In this document: piece after piece, positions 8,775 through 16,917 of the stretch | How positions within the stretch are numbered: the stretch's first letter is position 1 | Layout: the number at the start of each line of letters is the position of its first letter | Notes under the pieces: generated by a model | Database searches by the model: none | Seen by the model: the letters and a program-made list of their open reading frames with translations, nothing else | Told to the model about the DNA's origin: nothing | Position numbers and translations under genes: made by a program | NCBI RefSeq assembly: GCF_047324305.1 | Contig: NZ_CP178740.1 | Span: 4,526,001 to 4,590,000, forward strand | DNA length: 64,000 nucleotides | Reading direction: 5' to 3' | Source: Acerihabitans sp047324305 | GTDB lineage: Bacteria > Pseudomonadota > Gammaproteobacteria > Enterobacterales > Enterobacteriaceae

Positions 8775-8788
8775 TTGAGCAATATCAA
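8775..8788 (+). promoter_or_regulatory. FNR box of the fnrS promoter
   Basis: TTGAG-CAAT-ATCAA differs from the FNR consensus TTGAT-N4-ATCAA at one base. Its centre lies about 42 bases before the predicted FnrS 5' end (8824), the spacing of a class II activated promoter. A plausible -10 region (ACTATCGAT) lies between them. E. coli fnrS is strongly FNR-activated from an equivalent site. Confidence 0.85.
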
Positions 8789-8823
8789 AAAGCAGGGGCG
8801 CGGGATGGGGCACTATCGATCCC

Positions 8824-8947
8824 GCAGGTGAATGCAACGTCAAGCGATGGGCGTTGCGCTCCATATTGTCTTACTTCCTTTTTTGAATTATTGCATAGCA
8901 TATTTAATTCATACGATGCCGGGTTTATTAACCTGGCATTTTTTTTT
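8824..8947 (+). ncRNA. fnrS: FnrS small regulatory RNA
   Basis: About 124 nt, nearly identical to E. coli FnrS over its first 75 bases, including the 5' GCAGGTGAATGCAACGTC and the GGCGTTGCGCTCC seed region, and the TTACTTCCTTTTTTGAATTA linker. The 3' end is an intrinsic terminator: TGCCGGGTT (8917-8925), a four-base loop, AACCTGGCA (8930-8938), then nine T. FnrS is an Hfq-dependent sRNA made under anaerobiosis that represses aerobic-metabolism and oxidative-stress mRNAs. Position after zntB matches E. coli. The stem of the terminator has diverged in sequence from E. coli while keeping its pairing. Confidence 0.95.
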
Positions 8948-9080
8948 GGTTTTTCCCCGGCGGGCATATTAACCGGGCGGCAGGGCGGGGATTTGTCCTT
9001 ACCCCAATTGCCCACTATCCTTAAAGTGAGTCCGCAGCAAACGCGCTGCTTTGATAAGACCCTTTAAAGAGGTGGACAGT

Positions 9081-9278
9081 ATGCCTATGACTATGACACC
9101 CCGGGTGCGCCAGGCACCGGTTCCGTATCGAATGAGCATTCCAGGCGATCCGATACCGGAAGAACCCATCCCGACCGATCCGCCGCCTATCCCGAACCCA
9201 CTGCCGGATCCGCCCCTGGAGCCGCCCTATAATCCCGACCCCAAGCCGATACAGGACCCGCCGCCGCATATGTGGTAG
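9081..9278 (+). CDS. Small proline-rich protein, unknown function
   Basis: 65 residues after an ATG at 9081 that has AAGAGGTGG eight bases upstream; an in-frame upstream start at 9051 has no such site. After a short basic N-terminus the protein is dominated by Pro with Asp/Glu (PGDPIPEEPIPTDPPP and similar), with no membrane segment or signal peptide. It ends five bases before the 3' end of convergent ttcA. I do not recognise a family. The good RBS and open frame favour a real gene, but low complexity makes this uncertain. Confidence 0.5.
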   Translation: MPMTMTPRVRQAPVPYRMSIPGDPIPEEPIPTDPPPIPNPLPDPPLEPPYNPDPKPIQDPPPHMW

Positions 9279-9283
9279 CCGCG

Positions 9284-10210
9284 CTATTTTATTTCCACGA
9301 CGTCGAGGCGCGCGCCGGCAGGCGGCAGGGCATCAACGTCATCATCCGCCAGCCAGCCCGCGGGCTGCGCCGGCAGTTCCAGCGGGTCAAACGCCATATC
9401 GCCGCCGTCGATGATGTCGCCGCCGGCATGCAATTGCCTGAAATCAAACAACCCGCCGTCGGCGAGATGGGACGGCACCACGTTTTGCATCGCGCGGAAC
9501 ATGGTCTCCAGGCGCCCCGGGTAGTGTTTATCCCAGTCCCTGAGCATATTGCCTATCACCTGCCGCTGCAGGTTGGGCTGCGAACCGCACAGGTTGCAGG
9601 GGATAATGGGAAAGGCGCGCGCCTCGGCAAAGCGCTCGATATCCTTTTCGCGGCAATAGGCCAGCGGGCGGATGACGATATGTTTACCGTCGTCGCTCAT
9701 CAATTTCGGCGGCATGCCTTTTAACTTGCCGCCGTAGAACATATTCAGGAAGAGTGTCTGCAGGATATCGTCGCGATGATGCCCCAGGGCAATTTTATTG
9801 GCGCCAAGCTCGGTGGCGGTACGGTATAAAATGCCGCGCCGCAGGCGCGAACACAGGGAGCAGGTGGTTTTACCCTCGGGGATCTTATCTTTGACGATAC
9901 CGTAGGTATTTTCTTCAACGATTTTATACTCGGCGCCCAAGGCATCGAGATAGGCGGGCAGGATATCGGCGGGAAAGCCCGGCTGCTTTTGATCCAGGTT
10001 GACCGCCACCAGCGAGAAGCTGATCGGCGCGCTTTGCTGTAGATTGCGCAGGATTTCCAGCATGGTGTAGCTGTCCTTGCCGCCGGAGAGGCATACCATG
10101 ATGCGATCGCCGTCTTCGATCATATTAAAATCGGCAATGGCCTGCCCGACGTTGCGGCGCAGGCGTTTTTGTAATTTGTTCAGGTTGTACTGCTCTTTTT
10201 GGTCGACCAC
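9284..10210 (-). CDS. ttcA: tRNA 2-thiocytidine(32) synthetase
   Basis: Iron-sulfur enzyme that thiolates cytidine 32 of certain tRNAs using ATP and IscS-derived sulfur. 308 residues. The PP-loop SGGKDS is at 42-47 and the cluster cysteines are in CSLC (118, 121) and CNLC (206, 209). Nearly the whole core is identical to E. coli TtcA. The chosen start is GTG at 10210 with AAAGG about ten bases upstream; no ATG is in frame nearby, and E. coli TtcA is three residues longer. Synteny with zntB and fnrS is conserved. Confidence 0.94.
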   Translation of the reverse strand: MVDQKEQYNLNKLQKRLRRNVGQAIADFNMIEDGDRIMVCLSGGKDSYTMLEILRNLQQSAPISFSLVAVNLDQKQPGFPADILPAYLDALGAEYKIVEENTYGIVKDKIPEGKTTCSLCSRLRRGILYRTATELGANKIALGHHRDDILQTLFLNMFYGGKLKGMPPKLMSDDGKHIVIRPLAYCREKDIERFAEARAFPIIPCNLCGSQPNLQRQVIGNMLRDWDKHYPGRLETMFRAMQNVVPSHLADGGLFDFRQLHAGGDIIDGGDMAFDPLELPAQPAGWLADDDVDALPPAGARLDVVEIK

Positions 10211-10319
10211 GGTGGTTATGCCTTTGACTGTTACCGGCGCGCCGCCAAGCCCGCGGCGCCGCGATGTGAGGACTCTTGTCGGGGATTGTACGCGATTATG
10301 GCGGCGACGTTGAACACTT

Positions 10320-10808
10320 TCAGTTGGGGAAATCCTGCATCAGCTTTTGGTTGATGACCGCCGCCGCCTGGTTGCCGCGCTTGATGTGGGTTACCAGGAT
10401 TTCGTTCGATTGGGTAAAGCGGTGGCCGACGCGGACCCGGTACGACTTGGTCAGCCAGCTGAAAAACCCGGTGTCAAACGTGGCCTCGTCAATATCGCGC
10501 CATTTGACGCCGCCGACGCCTTTTTTCCACGGCAATAGGCCGCGGAACACCCAGACGCCGTCATCATCATAATAAAATACGAAACGCCTGCGCCAGGCAA
10601 AATCGTAGATTACCTTGATAATAGCCACAAACAGGATGCCGTAGCCCACCAGGATGAAATTGGCGTCGCGCGCAGACTGCGACACGATAAGGCCGATGGC
10701 GCCCATTACCAGAAACAGCACCACGGGGCGAATATAGGCCACCCATGAGAGATAAAAAACGTCCAGCGCCGGCTGTTGCACCGCGAAGGTCACGTCGCCC
10801 TGATCCAT
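10320..10808 (-). CDS. Membrane protein with PH-like domain, unknown function
   Basis: 162 residues. Two hydrophobic segments occupy about residues 25-67 (RPVVLFLVMGAIGLIV and FILVGYGILFVAIIKVIYDFAW). A soluble C-terminal half follows with FVFYYDDDGVWVFRGLLPWKK and a W-D-I core, which resembles bacterial PH/membrane-flanked domains. The function is unknown. It lies 136 bp downstream of nifJ on the same strand and 110 bp before ttcA, so it could be co-transcribed with nifJ, although nothing shows a functional link. Confidence 0.7.
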   Translation of the reverse strand: MDQGDVTFAVQQPALDVFYLSWVAYIRPVVLFLVMGAIGLIVSQSARDANFILVGYGILFVAIIKVIYDFAWRRRFVFYYDDDGVWVFRGLLPWKKGVGGVKWRDIDEATFDTGFFSWLTKSYRVRVGHRFTQSNEILVTHIKRGNQAAAVINQKLMQDFPN

Positions 10809-10944
10809 TGCGTACCTGAATAATCGCTAAATTATGCTTAATAATAACCCCTGGGGCGGCGACTGGAAAGTCCATGCCGCCTCATGGCGTCGATATTCGC
10901 CGCCTGCCGGCCCGCAGCGTTGATAACGTAACGCCGGCGGTCGG

Positions 10945-13900
10945 CTATTCCGCCGCGTCGGTTTTACCCGCCATGCGGGCCAGGAAGTCATATTTCGCCT
11001 TCAGGTCTTTTTCCGCCGCCTGGTAGAGGGCCGCGGCCACCTCCGGCTGCTGGGTATTCAGCCGCCGGAAGCGCTGCTCGTTAAGCAGTGTGGCGCTCAA
11101 ATCGCTGCTGGGCGGGCGCGAGTCCAGCGCCAGCGGCAATTTGCCTTCGTCGCCGCGGCGGGGGTCGAACCGGTACAGTGGCCAAAAGCCGGTGGCGGTA
11201 AGCTGGCGCATCTGATCGTGGCTTAGCGCCAGATCATACCCATGCTCCTCGCACGGGCTATAGGCGATGATCAGCGACGGGCCCGGATAGGCTTCCGCTT
11301 CCTGGATGGCTTTCACCGTCTGGTTAAGCTGGGCGCCGAGTGAAATCTGCGCCACGTAGACATGGCCGTACATCATCATGCTGACGCCCAGATCCTTGCG
11401 GGTTTTGCGTTTGCCCTGTTCACCGAATTTGGTCACCGCGCCCAGCGGCGTGGCCTTCGACTGCTGGCCGCCGGTATTGGAATAACATTGGGTATCCAGC
11501 ACCAGTATATTGACGTTTTCCGTCAGGCTCATAACGTGATCCAGCCCGCCGAAACCAATATCATAGGCCCAGCCGTCGCCGCCGATAAGCCAGATGGATT
11601 TATCCACCAGGTAATCGGCGTCTTGCGCCAGCTGGCGCAAGCCGGCGTCGACGCTCTGCGTTTGCAGCAGCGGGCGCAGTTCGGCGCGAAGCCGCGTTAT
11701 CTGCCCGCGCCGCGTTTCCACCGCCACGCCGTCCGCCCGCAGTTCGCCGACCAGATCCGCCGGCAACCGGGGCGCGTGCTCTTCAAGCAAACGCAGCACG
11801 CGCCGGCGATGGTGATCCACCGTCAGGCGAAAGCCCAGGCCGAACTCGGCGTTATCCTCGAATAACGAATTGGCCCACGCCGGACCGCGGCCTTCCGCAT
11901 TGGTGGTGTAGGGGGTGGACGGCAGGTTGCCGCCGTAAATGGAGGAACAGCCGGTGGCGTTGGCGATTAACAGCCGATCGCCGTACAGTTGGGTCAGCAG
12001 CTTGATATAGGGGGTTTCGCCGCATCCGGAACAGGCGCCGGAGTATTCGAACAGCGGTGTAATCAGCTGTGAGGTGCGGATATCGATGCGTTCCAGCTGG
12101 GACACGGCCATCTCGGGCAGATCCAGGAAAAAGTCATAATGGATTTTTTCCTCCTCCACATGCTCCAGCCGCGAGGCCATGTTAATGGCCTTGATGGCGG
12201 GATCCTGCCGATCCTTGGCCGGGCACACCTCGACGCACAGGTTACAGCCGGTACAGTCCTCGGGCGCCACCTGCAGCACATATTTCTGGCCGCGCATATC
12301 ACGGGATTTCACGTCCAGCGAAGCCAGGCCGGCGGGGGCGGCGGCCATGGCCTGCGGCGCCACGACCTTGGCGCGGATGGCGGCATGGGGACAGGCGGCG
12401 ACGCAATGGTTGCACTGGGTACACAAATCCGGCTTCCAGAGCGGGATTTGTTCGGCGATATTGCGTTTCTCCCAGCGGGTGGTGCCGACCGGCCAGGTGC
12501 CGTCGGGCGGCAGCGCGGAGACCGGCAAGGCGTCCCCCAGGCCCGCCAGCATGGCGGCGGTTACGGTTTTGACAAAGTCCGGCGCGGCGTCGGAGACCAC
12601 CGGCGGACGCATGGGGCTGCGATCGTTAACGTCTTCCAGCGGCACGGCGAACAGGGCTTCGCGCGTGGCGGCCAGCGCCTGCCAGTTACGCTCCACCAGT
12701 TCCTGGCCTTTGCTGCGGTAGCTGCGGGCAATGGCCGACTGCAGCTCCGCCAGCGCGCTGTCCGCGGGTAGAATCGCGGCCAGCTGGAAGAACGCCATTT
12801 GCATTACGGTATTGATGCGCGCGCCCAGTTGGCATTCGCGGGCAATCTGCGCCGCGTTGATGATATAAAACCGCGCCTGGCGCGCCTTCAGCAGCGCCTG
12901 CACTTCTTGCGGCAGGCGCGCCCAGATCTCATCGGCGCCATAGGGGGTATTCAGCAGGAAGATACCGCCGGGGCGCAGCCGCTCCACCATCTGGTATTTA
13001 TCGATAAACTGCGACTGGTGGCAGCCGATAAAGTCGGCGTGGCTGATAAGGTAGGCGGAGTTAATCGGTTTTTCGCTGACCCGCAGGTGGGAAACCGTCA
13101 GGCCGCCCGCTTTTTTCGAGTCATACACAAAATAGCCCTGGGCGAACAGCGGGGTGCTGTTGCCGATAATTTTAATATTATTTTTGGTGGCGGACACCGT
13201 GCCGTCGCTGCCGAGTCCGTAGAACAGCGCCTCCAGCTTTGCCAGGCGCGGCAAATCCGCTTGCGGCAGGGGGAGGGACAGGTTGGTGACGTCGTCATAG
13301 ATGCCCACGGTAAAGCGCGGCTTGGGCCGCGGCAGGGACAGCTCGTTGAAAATCGCCAGCACGCAGGCCGGATCGAACTCTTTCGACGACAGGCCGTAGC
13401 GACCGCCTATGGTACGCGGCAGGCTATCCCGCTGTCCCTGGCTGTAGGCTTCCGCCAGCGCGGTCATCACGTCCAGGTAAAGCGGTTCGGCCAGCGCCCC
13501 CGGTTCCTTGGTGCGGTCGAGTACCGCGACGGCCTTGACGCCCGGCGGGATCTCGGCCAGCAACGCATCGGCGCGAAACGGGCGATAGAGCCGCACCTTG
13601 ACGATGCCGACCTTTTCACCCCGGGCGAGCAGGGTATCAATAACTTCTTCACAGGTGCCGATGGCCGACCCCATCAGGATAATCACGCGCTCGGCCTCGG
13701 GATGGCCGTAATATTCAAAAGGACGATACTGGCGGCCGGTGGCGCCGGCGAAGGCGTCCATGGCCTGGCGCACATGGTCGTAAGCCTGGTGGTACCAGGG
13801 GTTGGTGGCTTCGCGCGACTGGAAATAGGTATCCGGATTGGCCGAAGTGCCGCGAATCACCGGGCGATCCGGCGTCAGCGCGCGGGCGCGATGGGCGTCG

Positions 13901-14487
13901 ATGGCCTCCTGCGGCAGCAGGCTTTTCAGCGTGGCGTCCGCCAGCGGCGCGATTTTATTGATTTCATGCGAGGTGCGGAAACCGTCGAAGAAATGGATAA
14001 ACGGCAGCCGGCTATTGAGACTGGCGATCTGTGATATCAGGGCGAAATCCTGCGCTTCCTGTACGCTGGCGGCGCACAGCATCGCGCAGCCGGTCTGGCG
14101 TACCGCCATCACGTCCGAATGGTCGCCGAAAATCGACAGCGCGTGGGTGGCCACGGTACGGGCCGCCACATGCAGGACAAACGGCGTCAGCTGACCCGCC
14201 AGTTTATACAGCGTCGGGATCATCAGCAGCAAACCCTGCGACGAGGTAAAGGACGTGGATAATGCGCCGGTCTGCAGCGCGCCGTGCACCGTGGCGATGG
14301 CGCCGCCTTCGGACTGCATCTCCACGACGCGGGGAACATCGCCCCAGATATTGGCGGTGCCCGCCTCGGACCAGGCATCGGCCTGCTCCGCCATGGTGGA
14401 ACTGGGCGTAATCGGATAAATGGCGATAACTTCATTAATGCGATAGGCCACCGAAGCGACTGCGTTATTCCCGTCTGTGGTGATCAT
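10945..14487 (-). CDS. nifJ: Pyruvate:ferredoxin (flavodoxin) oxidoreductase
   Basis: Single-chain PFOR of 1180 residues (E. coli YdbK is 1174) that oxidises pyruvate to acetyl-CoA and CO2 and reduces flavodoxin or ferredoxin. The N-terminal TPP pyrimidine-binding domain starts at residue 1 with AYRINEVIAIYPITPSS. Two 4Fe-4S ferredoxin motifs follow (CTQCNHCVAACP and CTGCNLCVEVCP). The C-terminal TPP pyrophosphate domain has the GDGWAYDIGFGG loop and the proximal cluster cysteines in SGACSGCGETPY. The upstream region contains a short inverted repeat (14515-14520 with 14529-14534) that could structure the leader. The expected role is anaerobic or oxidative-stress electron supply. Confidence 0.95.
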   Translation of the reverse strand: MITTDGNNAVASVAYRINEVIAIYPITPSSTMAEQADAWSEAGTANIWGDVPRVVEMQSEGGAIATVHGALQTGALSTSFTSSQGLLLMIPTLYKLAGQLTPFVLHVAARTVATHALSIFGDHSDVMAVRQTGCAMLCAASVQEAQDFALISQIASLNSRLPFIHFFDGFRTSHEINKIAPLADATLKSLLPQEAIDAHRARALTPDRPVIRGTSANPDTYFQSREATNPWYHQAYDHVRQAMDAFAGATGRQYRPFEYYGHPEAERVIILMGSAIGTCEEVIDTLLARGEKVGIVKVRLYRPFRADALLAEIPPGVKAVAVLDRTKEPGALAEPLYLDVMTALAEAYSQGQRDSLPRTIGGRYGLSSKEFDPACVLAIFNELSLPRPKPRFTVGIYDDVTNLSLPLPQADLPRLAKLEALFYGLGSDGTVSATKNNIKIIGNSTPLFAQGYFVYDSKKAGGLTVSHLRVSEKPINSAYLISHADFIGCHQSQFIDKYQMVERLRPGGIFLLNTPYGADEIWARLPQEVQALLKARQARFYIINAAQIARECQLGARINTVMQMAFFQLAAILPADSALAELQSAIARSYRSKGQELVERNWQALAATREALFAVPLEDVNDRSPMRPPVVSDAAPDFVKTVTAAMLAGLGDALPVSALPPDGTWPVGTTRWEKRNIAEQIPLWKPDLCTQCNHCVAACPHAAIRAKVVAPQAMAAAPAGLASLDVKSRDMRGQKYVLQVAPEDCTGCNLCVEVCPAKDRQDPAIKAINMASRLEHVEEEKIHYDFFLDLPEMAVSQLERIDIRTSQLITPLFEYSGACSGCGETPYIKLLTQLYGDRLLIANATGCSSIYGGNLPSTPYTTNAEGRGPAWANSLFEDNAEFGLGFRLTVDHHRRRVLRLLEEHAPRLPADLVGELRADGVAVETRRGQITRLRAELRPLLQTQSVDAGLRQLAQDADYLVDKSIWLIGGDGWAYDIGFGGLDHVMSLTENVNILVLDTQCYSNTGGQQSKATPLGAVTKFGEQGKRKTRKDLGVSMMMYGHVYVAQISLGAQLNQTVKAIQEAEAYPGPSLIIAYSPCEEHGYDLALSHDQMRQLTATGFWPLYRFDPRRGDEGKLPLALDSRPPSSDLSATLLNEQRFRRLNTQQPEVAAALYQAAEKDLKAKYDFLARMAGKTDAAE

Positions 14488-14706
14488 GCTGTACCTTTTC
14501 TGTTCACGGTTGATAACCCATAAATCATTGGGTTACCCCTTATGGGCGCCAGTATACCAGTAGCAACCCTAGGGGATTTTTGCTTTTGTGCGATGAAGCG
14601 CGCGGATAATTGTAAAACCGGCCCCGCAAGACTCGACGTCAAGACGCTGTGCGACTAGAATGCAAGCTTCAGACTATTCCTAGTACAATTATTACGGAGC
14701 TGATTA

Positions 14707-14946
14707 ATGACGTTTTCACGGTGGTTGATGGCAACATCCGCGCTATTATTAGTCGCCTGCAGCAGTTCCAATAATGACGAGCCCGAGCAGATGGGCCAGC
14801 AGGCTACCACCGCCAGCCTGCCGCAGCGCGTGGACGTGCCCAATACCCCCCGCTGCATGAACGCGGGCGGCACAATGACCCTGGCGCGCCAGCTTGACGG
14901 CACCACGGTGGGCATGTGCCAACTGGCCAACGGCAAGCGTTTTTAA
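14707..14946 (+). CDS. DUF333 (YdbJ-like) lipoprotein
   Basis: 79 residues. A hydrophobic signal ends in a lipobox LVAC with Cys18 as the predicted lipidated residue, followed by Ser/Asn/Asp/Glu, which predicts outer-membrane sorting. The C-terminal part (NTPRCMNAGGTMTLARQLDG and MCQLANGKRF) fits the DUF333 pattern of a CxxxGG-type start and a late CxLxxG. E. coli has ydbJ between ydbK (nifJ) and hslJ, the same neighbourhood, but there it is co-oriented with ydbK, whereas here it diverges. The RBS CGGAG precedes the ATG. hslJ is absent. Confidence 0.75.
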   Translation: MTFSRWLMATSALLLVACSSSNNDEPEQMGQQATTASLPQRVDVPNTPRCMNAGGTMTLARQLDGTTVGMCQLANGKRF

Positions 14947-15119
14947 GCATCCCGCTCCCATCCCCAGCCAGGCAATACGTTCTTGCCTGAACCTTCGGGC
15001 AACGCCGGTCCGATAGCGTTACGGGGAGCCCCCTGATGGCATAACATCGTGGTCCTGCTGGCAACTGCCGTTGACAGGGGCCAGGATCGTTACACGTCCA
15101 TCAAGGATAAAACGCTATT

Positions 15120-15713
15120 ATGAACCCATTTCTGAATATACTCTCCCCTCCCGCCATGCCTGATGCCGTCGGTTTATCCCCGGCGGGAGATGATGCTGCC
15201 CGGCGGCGGGCGCCTTGGCCGCGGGCCGTCAGCCACGCGCCCGCCGACATCAGCCTCGCGCCTGCCGGCATCGGCCGGCAGCGCAAGCGCGACGCCGCTG
15301 TCGCCGGGCAAGACGCCGGCGCTGTCGTGCCGGTAAAGATCAGGTGCTGCGAACCGGGCGCCGCCTTGGCTGCCGGGAGCTCATGGTCTGCCAGCCATTT
15401 TCTTGCCGCATGCGGCGCGTTTGGCGAAAGTATCGAGGCGCTATGCCGGGATGTGCAGGCCCTGCTACAGGATATCAATGCCGGCGCGAGGGAGGATGGG
15501 GGCGCGACACAGATCAACTGCCCGAGGCAGTTCGACCGTCTGATGGACGTAATGGACCGATATGTGCAATGGCTGCGGGAACTGAATAATGACGCTTATC
15601 CGCTGGAGGCAATAAGAGCCGAGGTACAGGAGAATTTGACCCGGCTGGGTCCTTATATCGATAAAATGAGCCTGCTAATCGAGAGAATGGGCTTAATCAC
15701 TGACGCCAGGTAA
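15120..15713 (+). CDS. Hypothetical protein
   Basis: 197 residues, no family recognised. The N-terminal half (to about residue 90) is Ala/Pro/Arg-rich and probably disordered. From about residue 95 it becomes predicted helical, with heptad-like hydrophobic spacing (CRDVQALLQDINAG, FDRLMDVMDRYVQWLREL, NLTRLGPYIDKMSLLIERMG). No signal peptide or membrane segment is present. AAGGA lies about 15 bases before the ATG, a little far. It occupies the place of hslJ in E. coli and is convergent with ldhA. The unusual N-terminus may mean that the true start lies further in. Confidence 0.55.
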   Translation: MNPFLNILSPPAMPDAVGLSPAGDDAARRRAPWPRAVSHAPADISLAPAGIGRQRKRDAAVAGQDAGAVVPVKIRCCEPGAALAAGSSWSASHFLAACGAFGESIEALCRDVQALLQDINAGAREDGGATQINCPRQFDRLMDVMDRYVQWLRELNNDAYPLEAIRAEVQENLTRLGPYIDKMSLLIERMGLITDAR

Positions 15714-15729
15714 CCCCCAGCCGCGTTTA

Positions 15730-15763
15730 GGCCGGCCCCGCGTATCATCAGGCGGGGCCGGCC
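15730..15763. terminator. Bidirectional terminator hairpin between 15713 and ldhA
   Basis: A perfect 12-bp GC-rich stem, GGCCGGCCCCGC (15730-15741) with GCGGGGCCGGCC (15752-15763), and a ten-base loop. It lies in the 55-bp gap between two convergent genes. There is no T-run, so its action as an intrinsic terminator is inferred from the stem and its position. Confidence 0.6.
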
Positions 15764-15768
15764 GGGTA

Positions 15769-16761
15769 TCAGGCGGTAACCAGGTTCGGGCAGTGCTCGC
15801 CCTGGCTTAGCTGGCGCAGGTTTTCCAGCGTAACCTCGCCGATGCTGGTCAGCGCTTCTTCGGTCAGGAACGCCTGGTGGCCGGTGAACAGCACGTTGTG
15901 ACAGGCGGAGAGGCGGCGGAACACATCATCCTGGATTACGTCGTTGGAGTTATCCTCAAAAAACAGATCGCGCTCATTTTCATAAACGTCCATGCCCAAC
16001 GCGCCGATTTTCTGCAGCTTCAGCGCTTCTATGGCCGCCTGCGAATCGATCAGGCCGCCGCGGCTGGTGTTGATAATCATCACGCCGTCCTTCATTTGCG
16101 CGAAGGCTTCCCGGTCAAGCAGATGGTGGTTTTCCGGCGTCAGCGGGCAGTGCAGGGTGATCACATCCGATTGCGCGAACAGGGTCTTTAAATCCACATA
16201 TTCGGCGCCCAGCGCCAGGGCCTGGGCGCTGGGGTAGGGATCAAACGCCAGCAGGCGCATGCCGAAGCCTTTCAGGATGCGCATGGTGGCGACACCGATT
16301 TTACCGGTGCCGATCACCCCGGCGGTGCGGTTGTGCATATTAAAGCCGATTAAGCCCTCAAGAGAAAAATTGGCGTCGCGGGTGCGCTGGTAGGCGCGGT
16401 GAATGCGCCGGTTCAGGCACATCATCAGGCCGATGGCATGTTCCGCCACCGCTTCGGGCGAATAGGCGGGTACCCGCACCACCTGAATGCCAAGCTCTTT
16501 GGCCGCCGCCAGATCGACATTGTCGAAGCCGGCGCAGCGCAGCGCCAGCAGCTTTACGCCCATTTCGGCCAAGGCCTCCAGTACGTCGCGCCCGCCGTCG
16601 TCATTGACAAAAATACACACCGCATCGCAGCCTTCAGCGGTCTTGGCCGTACGCGGCGTCAATTGAAATTCAAAAAATTCTATTTCAAAGCCAACATGTT
16701 CATTTACCTGTGACAAAAATTTATGATCATAATTTTTAGTGCTGTAGACGGCTAGTTTCAT
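15769..16761 (-). CDS. ldhA: Fermentative D-lactate dehydrogenase
   Basis: NADH-dependent reduction of pyruvate to D-lactate in mixed-acid fermentation. 330 residues from ATG 16761, which has GGAGTAGGACTG upstream and matches the E. coli start MKLAVYS; a longer frame reaching 16809 is not supported. The Rossmann motif is GTGKIG (151-156). The catalytic set is Arg234 (NTSRGG), Glu263 and His295 (TGHQAF). Divergent from ydbH, as in E. coli, with 156 bp between the starts. Confidence 0.96.
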   Translation of the reverse strand: MKLAVYSTKNYDHKFLSQVNEHVGFEIEFFEFQLTPRTAKTAEGCDAVCIFVNDDGGRDVLEALAEMGVKLLALRCAGFDNVDLAAAKELGIQVVRVPAYSPEAVAEHAIGLMMCLNRRIHRAYQRTRDANFSLEGLIGFNMHNRTAGVIGTGKIGVATMRILKGFGMRLLAFDPYPSAQALALGAEYVDLKTLFAQSDVITLHCPLTPENHHLLDREAFAQMKDGVMIINTSRGGLIDSQAAIEALKLQKIGALGMDVYENERDLFFEDNSNDVIQDDVFRRLSACHNVLFTGHQAFLTEEALTSIGEVTLENLRQLSQGEHCPNLVTA

Positions 16762-16917
16762 CAGTCCTACTCCATAAGATCGGCCGGCAGGTGGCGCGGT
16801 ATCATTCAATGTATCCTTCTCAGACGGATAAAAGTACGCGTTTGTGCCGTATCACCTAAAATGTTGCGTGGAATATAATTATGGTATCTTGCAGGCTTAG
16901 GGACAATAAGGAATGTC

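Noticed and set aside
12799..14034. 411-codon frame antisense to nifJ
   Set aside because: It is a shadow of the nifJ codon pattern in high-GC DNA, with no family resemblance.
14488..14706. MicC sRNA, found upstream of ydbK in E. coli
   Set aside because: No sequence resembling MicC or its terminator is present in this gap, and ompN is also absent.
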